Assembly: GCA_938003715.1 (NCBI GenBank) | Contig: CALKYK010000439.1 | Coordinates: forward strand, 1 to 5,118 | Direction of reading: 5' to 3' | Source of the DNA: an uncultured Gammaproteobacteria bacterium | Lineage (GTDB): Bacteria; Pseudomonadota; Gammaproteobacteria; Steroidobacterales; Woeseiaceae | Length of the DNA: 5,118 nucleotides | Shown here: positions 1 through 4,934 of the stretch, in pieces | How the letters are laid out: each line of letters starts with the position of its first letter | Numbering within the stretch: the stretch's first letter is position 1 | The notes under the pieces: generated by a model | The model's database searches: none | What the model was told of the DNA's origin: nothing | The model's input: the letters and a program-made list of their open reading frames with translations, nothing else | Position numbers and translations under genes: made by a program

Positions 1-143
1 AGTACTGGGTCTGCCAGATCCAGCCGGGCCGAGTCCTGTACGAGATGGAAGGCGTTAGCGAAGAAATCGCGCGCGAGGCGTTTCGCCTGGCCGCGGCGAA
101 GCTGCCTTTCCCGACCACGTTCGTGACGCGGCAGGTGATGTGA
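1..143 (+). CDS. rplP: 50S ribosomal protein L16, 3' end (partial)
   Basis: This is the last 46 residues and stop codon of L16, the 50S protein that sits near the A-site tRNA and organises the central protuberance side of the large subunit. The readable frame starts at position 3 (YWVCQIQPGRVLYEMEGV) and ends at TGA 141-143. Residues such as QPGRVLYEMEGV, AREAFRLAAAKLP and TTFVTRQVM match the C-terminal part of E. coli L16 closely, and the tail ending in VM is the gammaproteobacterial type. About 90 N-terminal residues lie outside the window. The stop overlaps the rpmC start by one base (TGATG), which implies translational coupling. Nothing in the visible part looks damaged. Confidence 0.97.
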   Translation, partial: YWVCQIQPGRVLYEMEGVSEEIAREAFRLAAAKLPFPTTFVTRQVM

Positions 144-346
144 TGCGAGCCGACGAATTACGCAACAAGAGTGCAGACGAGCTGGCACAGGAACTGATCG
201 ACCTGCGCCGCGAACAGTTCAATTTAAAAATGCAGCGGGCCACGGGCCAGCTGGCGCGGCCGCACGAGTACCAGCGGGTGCGCAAGGACATCGCGCGAGT
301 GAAGACCGTCATGGCCGAACTCGAGCAGAAGAGCGAAGCACAATGA
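143..346 (+). CDS. rpmC: 50S ribosomal protein L29
   Basis: L29 is a small two-helix protein at the peptide exit tunnel of the 50S subunit, where with L23 it forms part of the docking site for SRP, trigger factor and the SecYEG channel. The 67-residue product reads MRADELRNKSADELAQEL, then LRREQFNLKMQ, ATGQL and VRKDIARVKTVMAE, which follows E. coli L29 (63 aa) through its length. The L-x-x-L-R-x-E-Q-F-N-L core and the RVKT segment are the family hallmarks. I chose ATG 143, which overlaps the rplP stop by one base. A GTG at 140 would add one residue and overlap rplP by four bases, with no family support. A GGCAGG stretch at 130-135 may serve as the Shine-Dalgarno. The stop overlaps the rpsQ start by four bases (ATGA). 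Confidence 0.97.
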   Translation: MRADELRNKSADELAQELIDLRREQFNLKMQRATGQLARPHEYQRVRKDIARVKTVMAELEQKSEAQ

Positions 347-618
347 GTGAAGCAGCAGAAAAGCAGAAGATTCAGCGAACGGTCGTTGGCCGCGTGGTCA
401 GCAACAAGGCCGACAAGACGGTCACGATCGCCATCGAGCGCCTGATCAAGCACCCGGTCGTCGGCAAGTACATTCGCCGCACGACCAAGCTCAAGGCACA
501 CGACGAGAAGAACGAGTGCCGCGAAGGCGACACGGTGGCAGTCGCCGAGTGCCGGCCGGTTTCGAAGAGCAAGGCCTGGCGCGTGATCGACATAGTCGAG
601 CGTGCGCCGGAGCTGTAA
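343..618 (+). CDS. rpsQ: 30S ribosomal protein S17
   Basis: S17 is a primary 16S rRNA-binding protein of the 30S body with an OB-fold. The product is 91 residues, slightly longer than E. coli S17 (84 aa) because of a charged N-terminal extension (MSEAAEKQKIQ). The core reads RTVVGRVVSNKADKTVTIAIER, then KHPVVGKYIRRTTKLKAHDE and EGDTVAVAECRPVSKSKAWRV. The GD-x-V-x-x-x-E-x-R-P-x-S-K-x-K pattern is the S17 signature. ATG 343 lies in an ATGA overlap with rpmC, so the gene is probably translated by coupling. In E. coli rpsQ closes the S10 operon; here only 35 bases separate it from rplN, so the S10 and spc parts are probably read as one unit (inference). Confidence 0.97.
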   Translation: MSEAAEKQKIQRTVVGRVVSNKADKTVTIAIERLIKHPVVGKYIRRTTKLKAHDEKNECREGDTVAVAECRPVSKSKAWRVIDIVERAPEL

Positions 619-653
619 GCGCGGCATTACGAACTGGATAACGGGTAAGAACG

Positions 654-1022
654 ATGATTCAGATGCAGACAGTCCTGGACGCGGCCGACAACTCGGGCGC
701 AAGGCGCATTCAGTGCATCAAGGTGCTCGGCGGTTCCAAGCGTCGTTACGCGGCCGTTGGCGACATCATCAAGGTCAGCGTCAAGGATGCGATCCCGCGC
801 GGCAAGGTGAAGAAGGGCGAAATCTACAACGCCGTGGTCGTGCGTACGCGAAAGGGCGTGCGGCGCAAGGACGGTTCGCTGATTCGCTTCGACGGCAACG
901 CGGCAGTACTGCTGAACGCGCGCCTCGAGCCGATCGGCACCCGCATTTTCGGCCCGGTCACGCGCGAGCTGCGTACGAACCAGTTCATGAAGATCATCTC
1001 GCTGGCGCCGGAAGTACTTTAG
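654..1022 (+). CDS. rplN: 50S ribosomal protein L14
   Basis: L14 is a beta-barrel protein at the 30S-50S interface. It contacts 16S rRNA helix 14 in bridge B8 and is the docking site of the silencing factor RsfS. The product is 122 residues (E. coli 123) and aligns along its whole length: MIQMQTVLDAADNSGAR, IKVLGG, GDIIKVSVKDAIPRGKVKKG, AVVVRTRKGVRRKDGS, IRFDGNAAVLLN, GTRIFGPVTRELR and the C-terminal KIISLAPEVL. The start at ATG 654 gives the family's usual MIQ beginning. No strong Shine-Dalgarno is visible; GGGTAAG at 643-649 is the best candidate. In E. coli this is the first gene of the spc operon. It is followed by a 61-nt spacer that holds the first REP-like hairpin. Confidence 0.98.
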   Translation: MIQMQTVLDAADNSGARRIQCIKVLGGSKRRYAAVGDIIKVSVKDAIPRGKVKKGEIYNAVVVRTRKGVRRKDGSLIRFDGNAAVLLNARLEPIGTRIFGPVTRELRTNQFMKIISLAPEVL

Positions 1023-1035
1023 AGGACAGACGAAG

Positions 1036-1063
1036 CATCGTAGGAGTCCGCCGCGGCGGGCGA
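1036..1063 (+). repeat. GTAG-REP-like hairpin, copy 1 (rplN-rplX spacer)
   Basis: This is a 28-nt element starting CATCGTAGGAG and ending GCGGGCGA. The GTAG tetranucleotide is at 1040-1043. The stem is 1046-1051 with 1056-1061 (GTCCGC/GCGGGC, one G-T wobble) around the loop CGCG. It differs from copy 3 at two positions and from copy 2 at four. The layout of a GTAG head followed by a short GC-rich palindrome is that of REP sequences mobilised by RAYT (TnpA-REP) transposases in gammaproteobacteria; membership in that family is inference. There is no T-run after the stem, so it is not an intrinsic terminator. Confidence 0.8.
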
Positions 1064-1083
1064 TTGCGGAGACGAAAGAACAG

Positions 1084-1401
1084 ATGAACAAGATCAGGAA
1101 AGGCGACGAAGTCATCGTGACCACCGGCAAGGACAAGGGCCGCCGCGGCACCGTCCTGCAGGTGTTCAAGGACGACCGCGTGCTCGTCGAGGGCATCAAC
1201 GTCGTCAAGAAACACCAGAAGCCGAACCCGAACATGGGCGTTCAGGGCGGCATCGTCGACCAGGAAATGCCGCTGGACGTCTCGAACGTAATGGTCTTCA
1301 ACCCGAAGACGAAGAAAGGCGACCGGGTCGGCATACGGGTAAACAACGACGGATCGAAAGTGCGCATTTTCCGCTCGAGTGGCGACACCGTCGATCTGTA
1401 A
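1084..1401 (+). CDS. rplX: 50S ribosomal protein L24
   Basis: L24 is an early 23S rRNA-binding assembly initiator that later lies beside the peptide tunnel exit. The 105-residue product (E. coli 104) opens with a KOW domain at about residues 3-35: IRKGDEVIVTTGKDKGRRGTV, then VEGINVVKKHQKPNP, with the glycine-lysine-rich GKDKG turn typical of the family. The second half contains GGIVDQEMPLDVSNVMVFNP and KKGDRVGIRV, also family-typical. Translation starts at ATG 1084, 22 nt after the REP-like stem, with GGAG at 1068-1071 as the likely ribosome binding site at a rather long spacing. In E. coli the rplX-rplE junction just downstream is where S8 acts as translational repressor; here that junction carries another REP-like hairpin. 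Confidence 0.98.
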   Translation: MNKIRKGDEVIVTTGKDKGRRGTVLQVFKDDRVLVEGINVVKKHQKPNPNMGVQGGIVDQEMPLDVSNVMVFNPKTKKGDRVGIRVNNDGSKVRIFRSSGDTVDL

Positions 1402-1416
1402 ACAGAACAGGCAAAA

Positions 1417-1444
1417 CATCGTAGGAGCCCGCCCAAGCGGGCGA
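1417..1444 (+). repeat. GTAG-REP-like hairpin, copy 2 (rplX-rplE spacer)
   Basis: This 28-nt copy has CATCG at 1417-1421, GTAG at 1421-1424 and a perfect 6-bp stem, GCCCGC 1427-1432 with GCGGGC 1437-1442, around the loop CCAA. It differs from copy 1 at four positions and from copy 3 at four; three of these in each case are in the loop. The stem is perfectly paired in this copy. It ends 28 nt before the rplE start. Its same-strand orientation and distance from the upstream stop (15 nt) match the other two copies. Confidence 0.8.
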
Positions 1445-1460
1445 CACGACGACTGAAAGA

Positions 1461-1485
1461 CAAGGCTACGCAATGTCAAGGCTAC
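1461..1485 (+). repeat. 9-bp direct repeat bracketing the rplE start
   Basis: The 9-mer CAAGGCTAC occurs at 1461-1469 and again at 1477-1485, 16 nt apart. The first copy contains the AAGG (1462-1465) that best serves as the rplE Shine-Dalgarno. The second copy lies within codons 2-5 of rplE, just after ATG 1473. The repeat is seen directly. A regulatory role is only a guess, suggested by the S8 control region that E. coli has at the same junction. Confidence 0.6.
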
Positions 1486-2012
1486 AGGAACAATACGAGA
1501 AAGAGCTCAGAGGGCAGATCCAGCAGAAGCTCGGCCTCACGAACGTGATGGAAGTACCGCGCATCACGAAGATTACGCTGAACATGGGCGTAGGCGAGGC
1601 CGTGGCCGACAAGAAGGTGCTGGAAAACGCGCTGGCCGACATGCAGAAGATCGCCGGCCAGAAGCCGGTGCGTACGCTGGCCCGGAAGTCCGTTGCCGCG
1701 TTCAAGATTCGTGACGGTTACCCGATCGGCTGCAAAGTCACGCTGCGCCGCGAGCGCATGTACGAGTTCCTCGATCGGCTCGTCAACATCGCGATCCCGC
1801 GCGTCCGCGATTTCCGCGGCCTGAACCCGAAGGCGTTCGACAAGCAGGGCAATTACAGCCTCGGCGTCTCGGAGCAGATCATTTTCCCGGAGATCAACTA
1901 CGACGAGATCGACGCGATCCGCGGTCTCGACATCACGATCACGACGACGGCAAAGAACGCCGCGGAAGGACGGGCGCTGCTGGAGGCGTTCAACTTCCCG
2001 TTCAAGAAATAG
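1473..2012 (+). CDS. rplE: 50S ribosomal protein L5
   Basis: L5 binds 5S rRNA with L18 and L25, forms part of the central protuberance and touches the P-site tRNA and the 30S head (bridge B1b). The product is 179 residues, exactly the E. coli length. It aligns throughout: LTNVMEVPRITKITLNMGVGEAVADKK, then AGQKPVRTLARKSVAAFKIRDGYPIGCKVTLR, MYEFLDRLVNIAIPRVRDFRGL, NYSLGVSEQIIFPEI and the C-terminal LDITITTTAKNAAEGRALLEAFNFPF. The start at ATG 1473 gives MSRLQEQYEKEL, equivalent to the E. coli N-terminus, and has AAGG seven bases upstream. The gene is followed by rpsN after 12 nt; the rplE stop overlaps the AGGAAAG ribosome binding site of rpsN. Confidence 0.98.
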   Translation: MSRLQEQYEKELRGQIQQKLGLTNVMEVPRITKITLNMGVGEAVADKKVLENALADMQKIAGQKPVRTLARKSVAAFKIRDGYPIGCKVTLRRERMYEFLDRLVNIAIPRVRDFRGLNPKAFDKQGNYSLGVSEQIIFPEINYDEIDAIRGLDITITTTAKNAAEGRALLEAFNFPFKK

Positions 2013-2024
2013 GAAAGATTACGA

Positions 2025-2330
2025 ATGGCAAAGAAATCCATGATCGAGCGCGAGCTGAAGCGGGCCAAGCTGGTCGAGCGCTACGCCGCCAAGCGGGCGA
2101 AGCTGAAGGCCATCATCCGCAACGTGAACTCGAGCGAAGAGCAACGCGCCGCAGCGCAGGCGAAGCTGAACGCGCTGCCGCGTGACTCGAGCCCGTCGCG
2201 GCTGCGCAGCCGCTGCGCGATCACCGGCCGCCCGCACGGCGTGTACCGCAAGTTTGGCCTCGGCCGCAACAAGCTGCGCGAGGCGGCAATGAAAGGCGAG
2301 ATCCCCGGCCTGACGAAGTCGAGCTGGTAG
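2025..2330 (+). CDS. rpsN: 30S ribosomal protein S14, zinc-free long form
   Basis: S14 is a late-assembling protein of the 30S head close to the A site. The product is 101 residues, the length of the long form in E. coli, and has a single cysteine (in SRCAITGRPHG). It therefore lacks the paired CxxC motifs of the short zinc-binding form. Family landmarks are MAKKSMIERELKR, LPRDSSPSRLRSRC, TGRPHGVYRKFGLGRNKLREAAMKGEIPGLTKSSW, with the conserved C-terminal KSSW. ATG 2025 is preceded by AGGAAAG at 2011-2017, which overlaps the rplE stop codon and so suggests coupled translation. The rpsH gene follows after 11 nt. Confidence 0.98.
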   Translation: MAKKSMIERELKRAKLVERYAAKRAKLKAIIRNVNSSEEQRAAAQAKLNALPRDSSPSRLRSRCAITGRPHGVYRKFGLGRNKLREAAMKGEIPGLTKSSW

Positions 2331-2341
2331 AGGACGAGAAC

Positions 2342-2737
2342 ATGGGTATGACCGATCCGATTGCCGACATGCTGACCCGTATCAGGAACGGGCAGAAAGC
2401 ACGCAAGGTCAGCGTGAGCATGCCGGCGTCCAAGCAGAAGACTGCCGTTGCCAAGGTCCTGAAGGACGAGGGCTACATCACCGATTTCGAAGTGTCCGGT
2501 GAGGGCGCGACGAAGACGCTTTCGGTGGAGCTCAAGTACTTCGAGGGCGCGCCGGTTATCGAGAAAGTCCAGCGCATCAGCAAGCCGGGCCTGCGGACGT
2601 ACCGCGGCAAGTCCGACCTGCCGAAGGTGCTCGGCGGCCTCGGCGTGGCGATCGTGTCGACGTCGGCGGGCGGGATGAGCGACCGCGCGGCGCGCGAGAA
2701 AGGCATTCGTGGTGAGGTGATCTGCGTCGTCAGCTGA
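2342..2737 (+). CDS. rpsH: 30S ribosomal protein S8 (spc operon repressor in E. coli)
   Basis: S8 binds helix 21 of 16S rRNA early in 30S assembly. In E. coli it also represses translation of its own operon by binding mRNA near the rplE start; whether this holds here is not shown. The product is 131 residues (E. coli 130). It starts MGMTDPIADMLTRIRNGQ and contains MPASKQKTAVAKVLKDEGYI, ISKPGLRTYRGKSDLPKVLGGLGVAIVSTSAGGMSDRAAR and GEVICVV. The VSTS-x-G-x-M-x-DRAAR stretch is the S8 signature that contacts RNA. I chose ATG 2342 over ATG 2348 because the family begins two residues before the second Met and because AGAGGA at 2329-2334, overlapping the rpsN stop, is well placed. Confidence 0.98.
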   Translation: MGMTDPIADMLTRIRNGQKARKVSVSMPASKQKTAVAKVLKDEGYITDFEVSGEGATKTLSVELKYFEGAPVIEKVQRISKPGLRTYRGKSDLPKVLGGLGVAIVSTSAGGMSDRAAREKGIRGEVICVVS

Positions 2738-2772
2738 CGCCGGCGTCGTTGCACAGGTATCGAGACAAGACT

Positions 2773-3306
2773 ATGTCCAGAATTGCAAAAGCACCGGTCG
2801 AATTGCCGAAGGGCGTGGAAGTCACGCTGTCGGCGACCTCGGTCTCGGTCAAGGGCAGCAAGGGTCAGCTGTCGATGGCGCTGAACTCGGAAGTCGAGCT
2901 CAAGCAGGAAGACAACGAGCTGGTCGTGAAGGCCCGCTCCGGCTCGCGCTTTGCTACGGCCATTGCCGGGACGACACGTGCGCGGATTGCCGACATGGCG
3001 GGAGGCGTCACCGACGGATTCGAGAAGAAGCTCGAGCTGGTCGGCGTCGGCTACCGCGCGCAGGCACAGGGCAAGACGCTGAACCTGACGCTCGGCTTCT
3101 CGCACCCGGTCGTGTTCGAGGTGCCGGACGGCATCACGGTCGAAACGCCGAGCCAGACCGAGGTCATTGTGCGCGGCACAGACAAGCAGCAGGTAGGCCA
3201 GGTCGCCGCGGAAATTCGTGGCTATCGTCCGCCCGAGCCGTACAAGGGCAAGGGCGTCCGCTATGCCGATGAGCGCGTACAGCTCAAGGAAGCGAAGAAG
3301 AAGTAA
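2773..3306 (+). CDS. rplF: 50S ribosomal protein L6
   Basis: L6 lies near the GTPase-associated region and the sarcin-ricin loop, and is a protein of two repeated domains. With ATG 2773 the product is 177 residues, the same as in E. coli, and begins MSRIAKAPVELPKGVEV as expected. An upstream in-frame TTG at 2749 would add eight residues not found in the family. Domain 1 covers roughly residues 1-80 and ends with RARIADMAGGVTDGFEKKLELVGVGYRA; domain 2 carries LTLGFSHPV, GITVETPSQTEVIVRG and DKQQVGQVAAEIR. The L6 signature PEPYKGKGVRYADE sits near the end, followed by KEAKKK. The ribosome binding site is weak (AGGT at 2756-2759). The gene lies 35 nt after rpsH and 12 nt before rplR. Confidence 0.98.
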   Translation: MSRIAKAPVELPKGVEVTLSATSVSVKGSKGQLSMALNSEVELKQEDNELVVKARSGSRFATAIAGTTRARIADMAGGVTDGFEKKLELVGVGYRAQAQGKTLNLTLGFSHPVVFEVPDGITVETPSQTEVIVRGTDKQQVGQVAAEIRGYRPPEPYKGKGVRYADERVQLKEAKKK

Positions 3307-3318
3307 GCAGGTTCGATC

Positions 3319-3678
3319 ATGAAAGTGCAAAAGAAACAGAATCGTCTGCGTCGCGCCCGCAAAGCGCGCGCCAAGATCCGCGAACTGGCGGTGAACCGAC
3401 TGTCGGTGCATCGCACGCCGCGGCACATCTACGCGCAGATCATCGGCCCCGACGGCGGCACGGTGCTGGCATCGGCGTCGACGCTGGAAAAGGACGTGCG
3501 CAAGGGCACGAAGGGCACGGGCAACGTCGAGGCTGCGGCCATCGTCGGCGCACGCATCGCCGAGAAGGCGAAGGCGGCCGGCATCGACACCGTGGCGTTC
3601 GACCGCTCGGGTTTTCGCTACCACGGACGCGTCAAGGCGCTGGCCGAGGCGGCACGCGAGGCAGGACTCAAGTTTTAA
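3319..3678 (+). CDS. rplR: 50S ribosomal protein L18
   Basis: L18 binds 5S rRNA and, with L5, tethers it to the central protuberance. The product is 119 residues (E. coli 117). The N-terminal 25 residues are strongly basic (MKVQKKQNRLRRARKARAKIREL), as in the disordered RNA-binding tail of the family. The globular part has RLSVHRTPRHIYAQII, GTVLASASTLEKDVR, NVEAAAIVGARIAEKAKAAGIDTVAFDRSGFRYHGRVKALAEAAREAGL. The VAFDRSGF-x-YHGRVKALA-x-AAREAGL ending is diagnostic. ATG 3319 has AGG at 3309-3311 upstream. The gene is followed by a 37-nt spacer that starts with a perfect hairpin directly after the stop codon. Confidence 0.98.
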   Translation: MKVQKKQNRLRRARKARAKIRELAVNRLSVHRTPRHIYAQIIGPDGGTVLASASTLEKDVRKGTKGTGNVEAAAIVGARIAEKAKAAGIDTVAFDRSGFRYHGRVKALAEAAREAGLKF

Positions 3679-3699
3679 GAGCGCGTAAGGCACGCGCTC
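3679..3699 (+). other. Perfect 8-bp hairpin between rplR and rpsE
   Basis: GAGCGCGT (3679-3686) and ACGCGCTC (3692-3699) are perfect reverse complements around the 5-nt loop AAGGC. The hairpin begins on the base after the rplR stop and ends five bases before the GGGAAG ribosome binding site of rpsE. No T-run follows, so an intrinsic terminator is unlikely, and termination before rpsE would make little sense. It shares no sequence with the REP-like copies. RNA stability, processing or protein binding are possible roles; none is shown by the sequence. Confidence 0.7.
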
Positions 3700-3715
3700 A
3701 GGCCGGGAAGAATCA

Positions 3716-4225
3716 ATGGCAAGAATGGATCAATCACAAAGCAGCGACGACCTGATCGAGAAACTGGTCGCCGTCAACCGCGTGGCCAAGGTCGTCAAGG
3801 GCGGCCGCCAGTTCGGCTTCACCGCGCTGACGGTGGTCGGCGACGGCAAGGGGCGCGTCGGTTTCGGCTACGGCAAGGCGCGCGAGGTACCGATCGCGAT
3901 CCAGAAAGCGATGCAGGCGGCGCGCAAGAACCTGATCAAGGTCAACCTGACGAACGAGACGCTGCAGTACGCGAAGAAGGGCCGCCACGGCGCGACCCAC
4001 GTGTACATGCAGCCGGCGTCGGAAGGTACCGGCGTCATTGCCGGCGGTGCGATGCGTGCGGTGTTCGAATGCGCCGGCGTGCGCAACGTCCTGGCCAAGA
4101 GCTACGGGTCGCGTAACCCGATCAACGTGGTGCGCGCGACGATCAACGCGCTGGACAACATTCATTCACCGCGCCAGATCGCTGCCAAGCGCGGCAAGAA
4201 AGTGAAGGAGATCCTCGCGCAGTAG
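3716..4225 (+). CDS. rpsE: 30S ribosomal protein S5
   Basis: S5 lies at the mRNA entry tunnel and contacts S4; in E. coli its changes affect decoding accuracy and spectinomycin sensitivity. The product is 169 residues (E. coli 167). The N-terminal domain (about residues 12-75) has the double-stranded-RNA-binding-like fold with LIEKLVAVNRVAKVVKGGRQFGFTALTVVGDGKGRVGFGYGKAREVPIAIQKAM. The C-terminal domain carries MQPASEGTGVIAGGAMRAVFECAGVRNVLAKSYGS and NPINVVRATINAL. The spectinomycin-relevant loop (VKGGRQF) looks like the ordinary sensitive type. ATG 3716 is preceded by GGGAAG at 3705-3710. An ATG at 3725 would drop three residues and has a less well-placed binding site. The rpmD gene follows after 29 nt. 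Confidence 0.98.
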   Translation: MARMDQSQSSDDLIEKLVAVNRVAKVVKGGRQFGFTALTVVGDGKGRVGFGYGKAREVPIAIQKAMQAARKNLIKVNLTNETLQYAKKGRHGATHVYMQPASEGTGVIAGGAMRAVFECAGVRNVLAKSYGSRNPINVVRATINALDNIHSPRQIAAKRGKKVKEILAQ

Positions 4226-4254
4226 GCGAGGGTCGGAATCGAGAGACGAGAACG

Positions 4255-4443
4255 ATGGCAACGCCGAAACAGTTGAAAGTGACACTGGTGAAAAGCCGCT
4301 ACGGCCGGCTGAAGGCACACAAGGCCTGCGTCGCGGGGCTGGGTCTGAGAAAGATGCGGCAGACCGTGACCGTGGCCGACACGCCGGAGAACCGCGGCAT
4401 GATCAACAAGGTTGCCTATCTCCTGTCGGTAGAGGAAGCCTGA
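4255..4443 (+). CDS. rpmD: 50S ribosomal protein L30
   Basis: L30 is a small protein on the 50S surface contacting 23S rRNA; it is present in many but not all bacteria. The product is 62 residues (E. coli 59). It reads KQLKVTLVKSRYGRLKAHKACVAGLGLRKMRQTVTVADTPENRGMINKVAYLLSVEE. The KVTLVKS-x-x-G-x-x-x-x-H-x-A-x-x-x-GLGLRK-x-x-x-x-V-x-x-x-D-T-P pattern, followed by NRGMINKV, is the L30 signature. The upstream stretch GACGAGAAC before ATG 4255 resembles the one before rpsH, but no strong Shine-Dalgarno is visible. The stop codon is one base from the rplO start, so the two are probably coupled. Confidence 0.97.
   Translation: MATPKQLKVTLVKSRYGRLKAHKACVAGLGLRKMRQTVTVADTPENRGMINKVAYLLSVEEA
4431..4436 (+). 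promoter_or_regulatory. Ribosome binding site of rplO inside rpmD
   Basis: AGAGGA at 4431-4436 lies in the last codons of rpmD, eight bases before the rplO ATG at 4445. It fixes the rplO start and supports coupled translation of L30 and L15. Confidence 0.75.
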
Positions 4444-4444
4444 C

Positions 4445-4873
4445 ATGCGACTGAACGAATTGAAGCCCGCGAAAGGCGCGAAGCAGGCCGGCAAGCGGGT
4501 CGGCCGCGGCATCAGCGCCGGGCAGGGCAAAACCTGCGGACGCGGCGAGAAGGGCCAGCACGCGCGCTCGGGCGGCTTTCACAAGGTCGGCTTCGAGGGC
4601 GGCCAGATGCCGCTGCAGCGGCGCCTGCCGAAGGTCGGCTTCCGCTCGCGCATGGCGGCGAATGTCGCCGAGCTGCGGCTGCACGAGCTGGAGCTGGCTG
4701 GCGACGAGGTCGACATGGACGCGCTGAAGCGCCTGCACCTGGTCCCGAAGGAAGTGACCAAGGTGAAGGTGATCAAGTCCGGCGAGATCAAAAAGGCGGT
4801 CAAGGTCAAAGGCCTGGCCGTGACGAAGGGTGCGCGGGCGGCGATCGAGGCCGCCGGCGGCTCGGTGGAATAG
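4445..4873 (+). CDS. rplO: 50S ribosomal protein L15
   Basis: L15 is a 23S rRNA-binding protein that threads deep into the 50S subunit and takes part in its late assembly. The product is 142 residues (E. coli 144). The first 60 residues form the glycine- and arginine-rich extension (MRLNELKPAKGAKQAGKRVGRGISAGQGKTCGRGEKGQHARSGG, then GFEGGQMPLQRRLPKVGF), which is the family hallmark. The C-terminal globular part has VDMDALKRLHLV, VKVIKSGEIKKAVKVKGLAVTKGARAAIEAAGGSVE, with the conserved KVLG/KVI-x-x-GE and AIEAAGG motifs. The start is set by AGAGGA in the end of rpmD. A 61-nt spacer with the third REP-like hairpin separates it from secY. Confidence 0.98.
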   Translation: MRLNELKPAKGAKQAGKRVGRGISAGQGKTCGRGEKGQHARSGGFHKVGFEGGQMPLQRRLPKVGFRSRMAANVAELRLHELELAGDEVDMDALKRLHLVPKEVTKVKVIKSGEIKKAVKVKGLAVTKGARAAIEAAGGSVE

Positions 4874-4884
4874 CACGGGAAAAG

Positions 4885-4912
4885 CATCGCAGGAGCCCGC
4901 CGCGGCGGGCGA
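4885..4912 (+). repeat. GTAG-REP-like hairpin, copy 3 (rplO-secY spacer)
   Basis: This 28-nt copy has CATCG at 4885-4889 and a perfect 6-bp stem, GCCCGC 4895-4900 with GCGGGC 4905-4910, around the loop CGCG. The head tetranucleotide is GCAG rather than GTAG. It differs from copy 1 at two positions only. It starts 11 nt after the rplO stop and its stem ends 24 nt before the likely secY start. No T-run follows, so a terminator is unlikely. Confidence 0.8.
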
Positions 4913-4934
4913 CATCGAGAATCGGTAAAGACAC

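Noticed and set aside
140..142. GTG start for rpmC
   Set aside because: ATG 143 gives the usual L29 N-terminus; the GTG would only add one residue.
1040..1045. TAGGAG/CAGGAG in the repeats as the true ribosome binding sites
   Set aside because: The AGGAG in each copy is 30-45 nt from the next start codon, too far for direct use.
1046..1061. REP-like hairpin copies read as intrinsic terminators
   Set aside because: None of the three stems is followed by a T-run, and each lies between genes expected to be co-transcribed.
602..1087. 161-codon + strand frame overlapping rplN
   Set aside because: It is an alternative frame of rplN with a low-complexity arginine/glycine-rich product; L14 is unambiguous here.
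2749..2772. N-terminal extension of L6 from TTG 2749
   Set aside because: ATG 2773 gives the exact 177-residue length and the MSRIAKAP start of the family; the extension has no family support.
2473..3693. 406-codon open frame on the - strand
   Set aside because: It lies wholly antisense to rpsH, rplF and rplR, which match known families along their full length. Long antisense frames are common in GC-rich genes, and its arginine- and leucine-rich product looks like no known family.
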